A stretch of 18,289 nucleotides of DNA from CAYPUG01 sp964413905 (GCA_964413905.1 CAYPUG010000049.1:1-18289); one strand, 5' to 3'; counted from the stretch's first letter, positions 1-7,976 are shown. The notes: generated from the sequence alone by a model not told the origin. Made by a program: numbers and translations.

Positions 1-1
1 C

Positions 2-490
2 CAAGATAAGAAGCGCACAGTGACGGTGGTACAAGCCCGAGGCACGGCCGCGTATACGCCACTGGAACAATACGGAGGAGAATACGATCTGACGGATCCC
101 CGCACGGACATCTATGCGCTGGGAGCGACTTTATATCACTTGCTCGCCGGGGAACCGCCTGTGGACGCTCGGGAGCGGTTTCTTCATCCTGGGAGTCTAA
201 AACCTCTCCGGTCTATCAATTCCCATGTTTCCCTGCGTACGGATATGGCCATCGCCAAGGCCATGGCCATGCACCCAGACGAACGTCCACCATCAATCCG
301 GGCGTTTCGGCACCTTCTCTTTGGTACAGATGAACTCGCGACAGGATATGAAGTTATGGCTTTGCGCCGTATGGCCTGGCGGAACGCGATGACAGAAAAC
401 CGCTGGTGGGTGATGGGTGTTTTGTTACTGCTCATTGTGGCGATCTTGGTCACGGTGTTTTCTCCCACCTTTGTGCGTGTGGTGGGGTGA
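2..490 (+). CDS. Ser/Thr protein kinase, C-terminal part (5' end outside window)
   Basis: The reading frame is open to the left edge, so only the last 162 codons of a Hanks-type protein kinase are visible; the GTG at 20 is internal. The visible part starts in the activation segment: GTAAYTPLEQYGG corresponds to the GTxxYxxPEQ region. It continues with the F-helix DPRTDIYALGATLYHLLAGEPP, whose Asp is the conserved subdomain IX residue. AMAMHPDERPPS is the subdomain XI region with its conserved Arg. The ATP-binding loop and catalytic HRD/DFG motifs lie outside the window. A single hydrophobic segment (about residues 136-155 of the visible part, WWVMGVLLLLIVAILVTVF) followed by only a few residues suggests a C-terminal tail anchor with the kinase in the cytoplasm. 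No sensor domain follows the anchor. Its targets cannot be inferred. It is convergent with the glycoside hydrolase gene. Confidence 0.9.
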   Translation, partial: QDKKRTVTVVQARGTAAYTPLEQYGGEYDLTDPRTDIYALGATLYHLLAGEPPVDARERFLHPGSLKPLRSINSHVSLRTDMAIAKAMAMHPDERPPSIRAFRHLLFGTDELATGYEVMALRRMAWRNAMTENRWWVMGVLLLLIVAILVTVFSPTFVRVVG

Positions 491-515
491 TGTATTGGCT
501 CCCTTTTGAACGCCG

Positions 516-586
516 AGGCCGTTCTCAGGACGGTGCCAGGTCACCGCATTCCAAGGCCGTTATCAAAGTGGTGCCGGGTCACCGCA
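516..586. repeat. Two-copy 38-bp imperfect tandem repeat with palindromic core
   Basis: Copy 1 (516-548) and copy 2 (554-586) each have AGGCCGTT, then 8 variable bases, then GGTGCCRGGTCACCGCA (one mismatch over 17 bases). The start-to-start period is 38 bp. The core GGTGCCRGGTCACC has 4-bp inverted arms (GGTG/CACC). It lies in the 144-bp gap between the convergent kinase and glycoside hydrolase genes, which holds no gene. No T-run follows on either strand, so a standard intrinsic terminator is not supported. Function unknown. Confidence 0.75.
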
Positions 587-634
587 GGCTATATGTCGGT
601 CAATGAGCTTCATGGGTGAGAGCGTCGAAAAGAT

Positions 635-3559
635 TTATTCCTCAGGGCGTTGGTGATCGTCCGCAGGAAGGGCGTGGAGGGTCCGAATGCCCCACACGAC
701 CAACGGTATTAGGGCGGAGAGGATGGCAACGATCCCTGCGGCCGTAGGTCCCAGGCGTAGGCGCCAGTGTTGCCCCCCGGGGAAAAGCCCTAAGGAGAAG
801 AGGATGTAGGCACTTAAGCCTAAAATCCATTCCCACGTGATCCAACGCACCACCCGTTCTACAGACTCGCCCATACCCGTCCAGACCCAACCACTCCCGA
901 TGCCGATGACCAGAAGGCCGAGCAAGGCCATCAACAGCGCGTCTCCGCCGGACCAGGGAATGTGTTCCTCGCGTGGGGGAACCGGTGTGGCGGTAGGCGT
1001 CACGGTGGGCGTTGGCGTGATCGACGGGGTGGCTGTGGGGGTCGCGGTGGGTGATGGTGTGGCCGTGGGCGTCACCGTTGGAGTGGGCGTGGGGACTAAC
1101 GTTTCCACAATGCCCGGTTTGCCGGGGCGAATGTTCAGCAGAAGTTGGGTGGAGGTTTTTGCGGCGAGGGAGGAGACGGTAATCCACAGTTCGCCGGGGC
1201 GTTCTAACGTGAACTGGATTTCGGCGATGCCGTTGTGTGTGACGCTCTCTTTGCGAAATTCTAAGGATTCGCTCGGATACCAAAGTCGAAATACCACGGG
1301 GGTTCCGTCCGGCACAGGGTGCCCTTGGTGGTCGTAAATAATAGAAGTGCGCAAGGTGATGGTATCCCCCAGTTTGAGTTGGACGGGCCCCTCCGGTGTG
1401 CCCTCGGTGCGGTGTAATTCGACAATGGTCAGACCAATGGTTTGATCTGGCGCGGGTTCGGTGATGAAACGCAGGTCGTAATTCAACGCGGGGATGCTAA
1501 TAGGGGATGCACCCGTGGGGGTAAATTCCCGGAAGAGGAGCCGCACCGCGGCTTCCAGGAAGGGTTCGGTTTTACTGTATAGCGCGTAGTACGCGGTGAC
1601 GTTGCTGATTTCTGTGGCATCCAAGTAGTAGGGCGCGTTAAAGGCGATGACAATGACCCGTTTCCCTTGCAGGAGTCCACGGCCTTCGTTGAGCAAGCGA
1701 CTGACCACATCCTTATCCGGATATTCGGCCGCGGGGACATTGGTCATGCCGATGACGATCCACTGGGCTGCGGCAAAAGCCTGAGCAACTTCGGTATCGC
1801 TCTTCCCTTGGGCGATTTTGTCCAGATAAGCACGAATACGGCTGAAGGGGAAGGATTGCACCTGGTCTTCTTTGATTTGGTTGGTCGCGTCTGGGCCGTA
1901 AAGGGCCAGGGTGATCTGAGGCAGCGCGGCCGGGTCGATGGCCGGCACCGGCAGACAGGAGGGGCATTCCTGCCAAGGGCGGTCATCGGTCAGATAGAGA
2001 ATGCGTTCGCCGGCTTGGGGCGGTGCGGGAATCCGGTCGGCCAGTTCGGCCGCGCCGGGGTAAAGGAGGGTGGCCGCGTTGCGCGCTACTTTGGTCACGG
2101 TTTGTTTGCCCTTTCCTATCACGCTCAAATTGCTGGCATCCTGCAACACGTCTTCCAAGGCCAGGGAGGGATAGAGGGAGAGTTTGCGGGCTACGATACG
2201 TGTGACAGACTCATCAACTCGTTGGCGGAAGGTGGGATCTTGGACGTATTTTTCCTGGAAGAAAAGGATGGTATCCACGGTGTTCTTGTATTGTTCCTCA
2301 AATGTGCCGGTGGCGCTGAATTGGGAAAGGAGGAGGAGGTCGTTGCCCGCGAGAAGGGCTTCCAGCGCCACTTGTTTGTATGGGAATGTGCGCAAGGTCG
2401 GGTCCTTGTAACGTCGAATGGCGAGGGCGCCCAGCGCGTCTGTCAGGAGAAGCCCTCCTGTTTGGTGCCAATTTCGGAATTCTTCTAAAGCGAGAATGTC
2501 TTGAAGCTCGGGGGCCAGGCTGATGGGCGGGGTACGTTCCCGAATGTTGCCTTGGAAGCCTTCGTAACGGATGTGGGAAGAGAGGAGCCCATCGGTGATG
2601 GTGATGGCTTGGGATGGGCCTAACCGGGTTACTTGGCTAAAGGGCGCCAGTTCGATTTTGCGCAATTCGGTCAGGGATTTGGCCACTGTGGCCACTTCTT
2701 CATCAGGACGACGGTCCGCGCTGCCCTGCCCGGGGAAGTGTTTTGCCACGGTGAGCACTCGCCCCTCGCTCCCCTCATGTACTCCGGCAATGTACGCTTC
2801 CCCCATGCGGGCCACCCAATAGGGATCTCCCCCGAACACGCGAGCCCCAAAATCCCCTCGGAGTTCAGGGCGCGGGGAGACGACCACATCCAGGGAAGGC
2901 CCTAGAACCATGTTGATGCCCACGGCCGCAAGTTCTCGTCCCACAATCGCTCCTACTTGCCGCGCCCAGTCAGGCGTCCAGGTTGCGCCCAAGGCCATCT
3001 CACTGGGTAGGGGCGTGAAGCCGTTGTAAAGTCGAGTGAAGGGTGGGCCATCTCCTTCCTGGTCGGTGATAATGAAGAGGGGGAGTTTTACCGCACTGGT
3101 GATGGGAAGGTGGGTCACGGCCTCTGGGCTCAGATGGGGCGGTAAGGGCACCAGGGCTTCTTTAGTAGGATGTAAGCTGTTTCCTTCGGAGAGCATGTAA
3201 CCGTATGCTAATGCCTGAAGGCGATTGGTTAGAGAAAGGACTTGGGCCGGGGTGTCCCCTTGGTTGTAGAAGTTGCCGTTGCTGGCCATGAGGAGCACCC
3301 CTCCTACCCGATAGTGGGCCACAAGGTCTGCAATGGCACTGTCGGGCGGGGTTTGGTTTCCCTCGAAGGTGACGACGAAGAGTTGGCCGACTCGGTCCGC
3401 GACGGACATGCGTTGAACCAGCCGTCGTGCTCGTTCCAGGGTGGGAGGTGGGACATCAGGGCGTGCTCGTGGGCGCGAGGATTGGGCCCCTATAGGTAAT
3501 GGGGCCATGAGGGTGAGGAGGATGGTGAAAATGAGCATCCACCGGCCGTATGATTTCAT
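635..3559 (-). CDS. Secreted, membrane-anchored glycoside hydrolase family 3 protein
   Basis: The 974-residue product begins with a signal peptide (MKSYGRWMLIFTILLTLMAPLPIGAQS). A GH3 N-terminal barrel related to beta-N-acetylhexosaminidases (NagZ-like) follows: IITDQEGDG at about 163-171, KHFPGQG at 273-279, and LLLTDALGALA at 371-380, where Asp374 fits the catalytic nucleophile. A second GH3-like alpha/beta domain and a beta-rich, Ig-like region follow. A Thr-Pro linker spans about 820-860, then three hydrophobic helices (about 874-893, 909-925, 937-957). The enzyme would therefore act outside the cell but stay membrane-attached, probably on N-acetylhexosamine or other beta-linked sugars; the substrate is not determinable. 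The Asp-x-His acid/base dyad that follows KHFPGxG in NagZ is not present; the position reads SADRRPDEE. Its ATG overlaps the cbiO stop codon (ATGA) and lacks a good Shine-Dalgarno, implying translational coupling. Confidence 0.88.
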   Translation of the reverse strand: MKSYGRWMLIFTILLTLMAPLPIGAQSSRPRARPDVPPPTLERARRLVQRMSVADRVGQLFVVTFEGNQTPPDSAIADLVAHYRVGGVLLMASNGNFYNQGDTPAQVLSLTNRLQALAYGYMLSEGNSLHPTKEALVPLPPHLSPEAVTHLPITSAVKLPLFIITDQEGDGPPFTRLYNGFTPLPSEMALGATWTPDWARQVGAIVGRELAAVGINMVLGPSLDVVVSPRPELRGDFGARVFGGDPYWVARMGEAYIAGVHEGSEGRVLTVAKHFPGQGSADRRPDEEVATVAKSLTELRKIELAPFSQVTRLGPSQAITITDGLLSSHIRYEGFQGNIRERTPPISLAPELQDILALEEFRNWHQTGGLLLTDALGALAIRRYKDPTLRTFPYKQVALEALLAGNDLLLLSQFSATGTFEEQYKNTVDTILFFQEKYVQDPTFRQRVDESVTRIVARKLSLYPSLALEDVLQDASNLSVIGKGKQTVTKVARNAATLLYPGAAELADRIPAPPQAGERILYLTDDRPWQECPSCLPVPAIDPAALPQITLALYGPDATNQIKEDQVQSFPFSRIRAYLDKIAQGKSDTEVAQAFAAAQWIVIGMTNVPAAEYPDKDVVSRLLNEGRGLLQGKRVIVIAFNAPYYLDATEISNVTAYYALYSKTEPFLEAAVRLLFREFTPTGASPISIPALNYDLRFITEPAPDQTIGLTIVELHRTEGTPEGPVQLKLGDTITLRTSIIYDHQGHPVPDGTPVVFRLWYPSESLEFRKESVTHNGIAEIQFTLERPGELWITVSSLAAKTSTQLLLNIRPGKPGIVETLVPTPTPTVTPTATPSPTATPTATPSITPTPTVTPTATPVPPREEHIPWSGGDALLMALLGLLVIGIGSGWVWTGMGESVERVVRWITWEWILGLSAYILFSLGLFPGGQHWRLRLGPTAAGIVAILSALIPLVVWGIRTLHALPADDHQRPEE
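980..1102 (-). repeat. Low-complexity Thr-Pro linker-coding repeat
   Basis: This stretch of the glycoside hydrolase gene encodes an alternation of Thr-Pro, Val-Thr-Pro and Ala-Thr-Pro units (about residues 820-860). On the plus strand it reads as repeated GTGGGCGT/GTGGCGGT-like steps. Such linkers separate extracellular domains from wall or membrane anchors in many Chloroflexota surface proteins. Repeat slippage could change its length between strains. Confidence 0.85.
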
Positions 3560-4362
3560 GCCTGCGTCTGTGTCTTTTTCCTTCCCACGTCGCGATCTGC
3601 ATCATTGTAACACGGGGGTGGGGGAGTTTGCCAAGGTGATTCCAGTCCATGTTGGGCCAGCAGGTGTTCATCGCGCAAAATGTCGGCAGTGGGCCCTTGG
3701 GCCACAATGTGTCCCTTGTCCAGAATAATGACACGCGAGCACAGGGTTGCTACCAGACGCATGTCGTGGGTCGCGATGAGCATGGTCAAGGGAAGGTGAC
3801 ACAAGAGGTCGAGCAGTCGGTGACGGGTTCGGGGATCTAAGCCGGACACGGGTTCGTCGAGAATGAGAATGCTGGGGTGCATGGCCAGGACGGTCGCAAT
3901 GGCCGCGCGTTTTTTCTCGCCGTTGCTCAGTTGATGGGGGGCGCGGCGCTCAAAGCCTTCCAGGTCTACCGCATGAAGCGCCTCACGGACGCGGCGGTGG
4001 ACTTCGTGCTCAGGGAGCCCCATTTGACGAGGGCCAAAGGCTACGTCGTCGTATACGGTGGGCGAGAAGAGTTGGTCATCGGGATTTTGAAATACCAGGC
4101 CCACTCGGGCCCGAATGTCTCCCAGGTTCTGGTCCGTCACTTCTAGACCATCCACCCAGATGCCCCCTTTTTGAGGGCGGAGAATGCCGTTGAAATGGAG
4201 AATGAGGGTGGATTTTCCCGCGCCGTTGGGGCCTACCAGCGCGACCTTTTCTCCCCGCCGGATGTGGATGGTCACCCCCCAAAGGGCTTTTTGTCCACCG
4301 GGATAGGTGTACTCGATGTCATGGGCGTGGAGGACGGTGAGTGGGTCATTGGGCGCGGTCAT
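3556..4362 (-). CDS. cbiO: Cobalt/nickel ECF transporter ATPase CbiO
   Basis: This 268-residue protein is the ATP-hydrolysing subunit of an ECF-type Co2+/Ni2+ importer and would sit on the cytoplasmic face of CbiQ. Visible motifs are Walker A GPNGAGKST (44-52), the Q-loop VFQNPDDQLF, the ABC signature LSNGEKKRAA, Walker B ILILDEPVSGLDP and the switch histidine in IATHD. The NPDDQLF motif after the Q-loop is characteristic of CbiO/EcfA ATPases. Only one ATPase gene is present, as expected for a dedicated CbiMNQO system in which CbiO acts as a homodimer. It follows cbiQ by 10 bases, with GGAGG about 12 bases before the ATG. Its stop codon overlaps the start of the glycoside hydrolase gene. The C-terminal tail (about 35 residues, Pro-rich then basic) is not part of the ATPase fold. 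Confidence 0.93.
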   Translation of the reverse strand: MTAPNDPLTVLHAHDIEYTYPGGQKALWGVTIHIRRGEKVALVGPNGAGKSTLILHFNGILRPQKGGIWVDGLEVTDQNLGDIRARVGLVFQNPDDQLFSPTVYDDVAFGPRQMGLPEHEVHRRVREALHAVDLEGFERRAPHQLSNGEKKRAAIATVLAMHPSILILDEPVSGLDPRTRHRLLDLLCHLPLTMLIATHDMRLVATLCSRVIILDKGHIVAQGPTADILRDEHLLAQHGLESPWQTPPPPCYNDADRDVGRKKTQTQA

Positions 4363-4372
4363 GGCGCGTCGT

Positions 4373-5170
4373 TCACCTCCGGCTTATCCAAAAGATAAGG
4401 GCGTAAATGAACATGCTGAGCAGGACAAGACGACGTTCTTTGGAGGTCCAGGTGGGATGGCTAAGGCTCCACGCGCCTCCCCGGTATCCACGGCTCACCA
4501 TGGCGTAATACACGTTCTCGCTGCGCTGCAGACTACGGACCAGAAGGGTGCCGATGAGCATGCCCGTCACGCGCACTCTCCACCGCAAGCCGCGCGGACG
4601 GTGTGGAGGGACCGGGGACGCGCTGCGGGTAGTCCGGGCTCGCGTTAGGCGTTTGGCTTCGTCCACCAGGATGAAAAGGTAACGGTAAGCCATATGGAGG
4701 ATGGTGATCAGCGGTGAGGGGACGTGGAATGTTTCTAGCGCGCTGAGAATCTCGGGGACGGGGGTAGTGTGTAAGAGAAGAACGGTGGCCAGGAGGCCCA
4801 GCCAGGAGCGAAGGGCAACGGTGAGAAAGTGGTTTACGGAGGGTTCCCCCAAGGAAAATGTCCACGGACCAACGTGCCATTGGGCAATCAAGGGAGTGGA
4901 GGGACGAAGGAGCAGGGTAAGGCCGCTCATCAGGAATGGAATGGCAATGAGGCTACGGGTAAGTGCTTTCCTAGGAGGTAATCGTGCAATGAGTGCGCCC
5001 GTCAGCCAGAGAGCCCCCATGAGTGCGAACGCTCCCCATGCTCCCCGTGGGATGAGTAAAAGGGTCAGGATGTAGCCCAGCACGATGGGGAGTTTCACGC
5101 GCGCTTCCAGACGATGGATGAAGGTGGTCTGCTCGGTGTACAAATCCGCCAATTGAATGTTTGGGTCCAT
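4373..5170 (-). CDS. cbiQ: ECF transporter transmembrane coupling protein CbiQ
   Basis: CbiQ (EcfT family) is the membrane scaffold that couples CbiO ATP hydrolysis to the metal-binding CbiM subunit. The protein has several hydrophobic helices and the two Ala-Arg-type coupling motifs expected in the cytoplasmic helices: RARTTRSAS and MVSRGYRGG. I place the start at the ATG at 5170 (MDPNIQLADLYTEQ, 265 residues). The frame stays open to a start at 5242, but that would overlap the end of cbiM by 56 bases and add an unlike N-terminus. An AAGG lies about 14 bases before the chosen ATG. It begins 16 bases after the cbiM stop and ends 10 bases before cbiO, so the three genes form one unit. Start choice is moderately certain; identity is strong. 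Confidence 0.9.
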   Translation of the reverse strand: MDPNIQLADLYTEQTTFIHRLEARVKLPIVLGYILTLLLIPRGAWGAFALMGALWLTGALIARLPPRKALTRSLIAIPFLMSGLTLLLRPSTPLIAQWHVGPWTFSLGEPSVNHFLTVALRSWLGLLATVLLLHTTPVPEILSALETFHVPSPLITILHMAYRYLFILVDEAKRLTRARTTRSASPVPPHRPRGLRWRVRVTGMLIGTLLVRSLQRSENVYYAMVSRGYRGGAWSLSHPTWTSKERRLVLLSMFIYALIFWISRR

Positions 5171-5186
5171 TTGAATGCGTTGTACC

Positions 5187-6140
5187 TTATGCCCATCTTT
5201 GAAGTTTGGCCAGGGTGCGTGCCAACACGTAGCCGGTGGCAAACGCCAGCGTGGTGCCGATCATCCCCGCGGCGATGGTGCTCAGGGTGGAATTGTCCAG
5301 CCCGGGGACGGTGTAGCCGGTCAACAGGTGATAGAGGGGCTCCCATGCCCGACCGATGAACCCGGTATCCTCGGCGACTCGCTCGAGTCCGTCGGGCCAG
5401 GAGGAGGCCAGGGGGGAGAGGAGGGCCAAAATGAAGGCAAGGGCTAATCCCGTCCGCCAGCCCCAATGCAGGGGATTTCGTGAGGGAGTGGTTTCAAGCA
5501 CGGGAATGTATTCGGGCATGGTATGACGCAGGAAATCGAGGATGCCTAAGGTGATGAGGCCTTCACCGATTCCGATGAGGGCGTGAACCGCGACCATTGC
5601 GCGGAGGACAATGGGTAAGGCAACGGTGCCCGAGAGCCAAAGGCTTAGGCTCACTGCCGTGGCCGCAGCGACGACGGAAACCCACGCGGCGACAAAGACG
5701 GCCAACCGTTCTTCCACGCTTTGGAGCAATCGGTACATTCCGTAGCCGACCCAAGGCGCGAGTACGCCCATAAAGAGGATGTTCGCGCCCAGGGCCAGAA
5801 GTCCTCCGTCCAAGAAAATGAGGGCTTGCAAGGTGACTACAGACGTCATAATGAGGACGGCAGGCCACGGGCCCATGAGGATAGCAGCCAGGGCTCCACC
5901 GATCAGGTGCCCGGACGTTCCACCTGTAACGGGGAAGTTCAGCATTTGCGCGGCGAAGATGGTAGCCGTGAGAACGCCCATGGTGGGAATGTGTTGATTT
6001 CCCAATTCCATTTGGGTGTGGCGTAAGGCTAGTCCGACGAAGAAGGCCGTAAGCACCCAACACAGGATGAGAATAGGGAAGGAGAGGAATCCGTCGGGTA
6101 TGTGCATGTAGGCGGGAGATGGCAACGCGGAGAGTAGCAT
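5187..6140 (-). CDS. cbiM: Cobalt/nickel-binding ECF substrate component CbiM with fused CbiN-like PDGLE domain
   Basis: This is the substrate-binding membrane subunit of the metal importer. The CbiM core has the hallmark MHIPDGFLS and GTSGHLIGG; in this family the N-terminal Met-His and a histidine in the second motif coordinate the metal. After about seven helices, a loop with SSWPDGLERVAEDTGF and a final helix match the PDGLE/CbiN domain, so CbiM and CbiN are fused, as in many CbiMN/NikMN proteins. Whether Co2+ or Ni2+ is carried cannot be decided. I chose the ATG at 6140 because AGGAGG sits 5 bases upstream; this gives 317 residues. That start places 11 residues (MLLSALPSPAY) before the Met-His motif, while the Met at 6107 has no Shine-Dalgarno. 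The frame also runs open to 6194 without support. Confidence 0.9.
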   Translation of the reverse strand: MLLSALPSPAYMHIPDGFLSFPILILCWVLTAFFVGLALRHTQMELGNQHIPTMGVLTATIFAAQMLNFPVTGGTSGHLIGGALAAILMGPWPAVLIMTSVVTLQALIFLDGGLLALGANILFMGVLAPWVGYGMYRLLQSVEERLAVFVAAWVSVVAAATAVSLSLWLSGTVALPIVLRAMVAVHALIGIGEGLITLGILDFLRHTMPEYIPVLETTPSRNPLHWGWRTGLALAFILALLSPLASSWPDGLERVAEDTGFIGRAWEPLYHLLTGYTVPGLDNSTLSTIAAGMIGTTLAFATGYVLARTLAKLQRWA

Positions 6141-6145
6141 GTCAT

Positions 6146-6151
6146 CCTCCT
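6146..6151 (-). promoter_or_regulatory. Ribosome binding site deciding the cbiM start
   Basis: The minus strand reads AGGAGG followed by 5 bases and ATG at 6140. This is the strongest Shine-Dalgarno in the area and supports the 6140 start over 6194 or 6107. Confidence 0.8.
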
Positions 6152-6226
6152 TTCGTTCCTTAATATCCCGGACTCTACGACGCGATGTGTCCATCCACCC
6201 GATATCGGCTCATCAACGTTTAGCGT

Positions 6227-6709
6227 TCAGGGTGTGTCCGTCACTAAGGGTATTCTATTCGAGGAGACGAATGTCGCAATAATGCCCGCGGCCATCCATC
6301 CCTCCTGAGGAGGGCGGTCGAGATATATGACCCGCACACGGTACCATGTGCGATCACGACTTTGTCCCAAGATTTGAACTGTGGTTCCCCCGGGAACCAG
6401 GGTGATGGTTCGGGCTTCTAGAGAGGGTTTTTCCCGAAGGCGGGCTTGCAACGGACGAACCCACCCGTAAGGGGCAGGCGAGGGCTTTGGTGTGGGTGTT
6501 AAACCCGGCGACGGGGTGGCGAGGACGCGTGTGGGGGAAATCACCGGCGAGGATGTGGGATGAGGTGTCCATGTGATGGTGGGTAGGGTGTAGGGCGTAG
6601 GAGAAGGTAATCGGAGCCGTGGAGGTGGGGTGGACGTTGAGCCCGAAGAGCAACCGATAAGGGTGCTGAGTAAGATGAGCAGTACGGCGCTGAGGTACGT
6701 TCGGCGCAT
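6227..6709 (-). CDS. Lipoprotein with Thr/Ser-Pro linker and C-terminal bacterial SH3 domain
   Basis: The 160-residue protein has a lipoprotein signal peptide: MRRTYLSAVLLILLSTLIGC, with lipobox LIGC and Cys20. A Pro/Thr/Ser-rich spacer (about 22-80) leads to a small bacterial SH3 fold (about 81-145). In it, VRPLQARLREKPSLEARTIT and the GTTVQILGQ...TWYRVRV...GW pattern match SH3_3-type domains, which often bind cell-wall or surface polymers. It should be anchored on the outer face of the membrane. AGAGAGG lies 5 bases before the ATG at 6709. An alternative ATG at 6730 overlaps the permease stop but would put charged residues ahead of the signal peptide. It lies directly after the permease and 86 bases before cbiM, in the same direction. 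Its partner and role are unknown. Confidence 0.82.
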   Translation of the reverse strand: MRRTYLSAVLLILLSTLIGCSSGSTSTPPPRLRLPSPTPYTLPTITWTPHPTSSPVISPTRVLATPSPGLTPTPKPSPAPYGWVRPLQARLREKPSLEARTITLVPGGTTVQILGQSRDRTWYRVRVIYLDRPPQEGWMAAGIIATFVSSNRIPLVTDTP

Positions 6710-6714
6710 GGTAT

Positions 6715-6721
6715 CCTCTCT
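6715..6721 (-). promoter_or_regulatory. Ribosome binding site deciding the lipoprotein start
   Basis: AGAGAGG on the minus strand is 5 bases from the ATG at 6709. It favours this start, which gives a clean lipoprotein signal peptide, over the ATGs at 6730 and 6727. Confidence 0.7.
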
Positions 6722-6726
6722 TGGCA

Positions 6727-7971
6727 TCATTCGTATCGGAGTGCGTCGATTGGGTTGAGGTGGGCGGCGCGAGTGGCCGGATAAATGCCAAAAAAGAGTC
6801 CGACGGCCGCGGAGAAGCCCGTGGCCAACGCGATGGATTCCACGGTGACTAACGCATTCAATTCCCCCGCGACTCGGGAGATGATCAGGGCGCCTCCTAC
6901 TCCGATGAGGATACCCACGAATCCCCCGATGAGGGAGAGGACGATGGCTTCGATGAGAAACTGGATGAGAATGTCCCTTCGTTTGGCCCCCACGGCTTTT
7001 CGAAGCCCAATCTCTCGTGTGCGTTCGGTAACCGACACCAGCATGATGTTCATTATGCCGATACCTCCTACAATAAGGGAAATGGCTGCAATGGCTCCTA
7101 GGAAGATGGTGATCACGCGGGTGATGTCCCCAAAGATGGCAATGAGGTCCTTTTGGCTGATGACGGTGAAGTCGTCTTCGTCCAGGTATTGGATGTCGTG
7201 GCGCTCCCGTAGAATGTCCGCAATCTCCTGGGCCGCCGCGTCCATAACTTCTTCGTCCACCGCTTGGACAAGAATGGTGGATATGGGATATTCCCCCCGG
7301 TAGGGGCGCACGCGGAACAGACGCATTTGGGCGGTGGTCAATGGCACAAATGCGGTGAGGTCTTCGTTCCCGAAACTTCCGCCACCTTTGGCCTCCATAA
7401 TGCCGATGACCTTAAAGGGGATGCCGTTGATCCGCACTTTTTTACCGATGGCCTCTTCATCACCGAAGAGGCGTCGTCGCGTTTCTTGACCTAAGGTGAC
7501 GACGCGAGCCTGCCCTGTCAGTTCTTGGGGGGTGAAGAGGCGCCCTTCGGCGGTCTTCCAGTTGCGTATGGGAAAGTATTCTAAGGTGACACCCCTGACC
7601 TGGACGGTGGTCTCGTTTTTCTTATAGGAGATGCGGGTGTAGCGTTGTATTGTTGGCGCGACGGTGAGAACATCCGGTGCCCGGAGAGGATCTTTAAGGG
7701 CTTCAGCATCCTCTAGAGTTAGCGGACGCGGGGTATGGGCTCGGGCTGAAGGGGGGCCTCCTTCTTCCAGTTGGCCGGGGATTACAAAGAGAACATGGGT
7801 GCCGATGCTTTCGAATTGGTCTTGCACGTAGGCCTCTACCCCTTGGCCAACGGCCAGCAGGGTAATAACTGCTCCCACGCCGATGATGATGCCCAACATG
7901 GTGAGTGCGGAACGCAATTTGTTGGTTGCCAAGCTGCGTAGGGCAATGCGTAAGGCTTCGCTAAAGGGCAT
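6727..7971 (-). CDS. MacB-type ABC transporter permease (MacB periplasmic core plus FtsX domain)
   Basis: The 414-residue protein has the layout of stand-alone MacB/YknZ permeases. A first membrane helix follows the conserved N-terminus (ALRSLATNKLRSALTMLGIIIGVGAV split around residue 20). A long extracytoplasmic core domain spans about 45-280. Three C-terminal helices form the FtsX domain, which includes GIGIMNIMLVSVTERTREIG, RKAVGAKRRDIL and the terminal GIYPATRAAHLNPIDALRYE. These are strong family signatures. Such permeases work as mechanotransmitters: they use ATP hydrolysis in the cytoplasm to push substrates, or proteins, from the outer face. The substrate is unknown. It starts 5 bases after the ATPase stop, with GGGAG 9 bases before the ATG. 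It belongs with the ATPase and adaptor as one tripartite exporter. Confidence 0.95.
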   Translation of the reverse strand: MPFSEALRIALRSLATNKLRSALTMLGIIIGVGAVITLLAVGQGVEAYVQDQFESIGTHVLFVIPGQLEEGGPPSARAHTPRPLTLEDAEALKDPLRAPDVLTVAPTIQRYTRISYKKNETTVQVRGVTLEYFPIRNWKTAEGRLFTPQELTGQARVVTLGQETRRRLFGDEEAIGKKVRINGIPFKVIGIMEAKGGGSFGNEDLTAFVPLTTAQMRLFRVRPYRGEYPISTILVQAVDEEVMDAAAQEIADILRERHDIQYLDEDDFTVISQKDLIAIFGDITRVITIFLGAIAAISLIVGGIGIMNIMLVSVTERTREIGLRKAVGAKRRDILIQFLIEAIVLSLIGGFVGILIGVGGALIISRVAGELNALVTVESIALATGFSAAVGLFFGIYPATRAAHLNPIDALRYE

Positions 7972-7976
7972 GGACG

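Noticed and set aside
980..1102. Possible tandem repeat or CRISPR-like array
   Set aside because: The repetition is explained by Thr-Pro codons of the protein linker, with no constant spacer or repeat length.
1667..2488. Plus-strand open frame of 273 codons opposite the glycoside hydrolase gene
   Set aside because: It overlaps the GH3 catalytic domain antisense and shows no family features; codon-bias shadow.
6141..6226. Possible cobalamin riboswitch or metal-responsive operator upstream of cbiM
   Set aside because: The gap is only 86 bases, too short for a cobalamin riboswitch. No NikR-type GTATGA/TCATAC arms were found; the 10-bp palindrome at 6199-6208 is within chance expectation.
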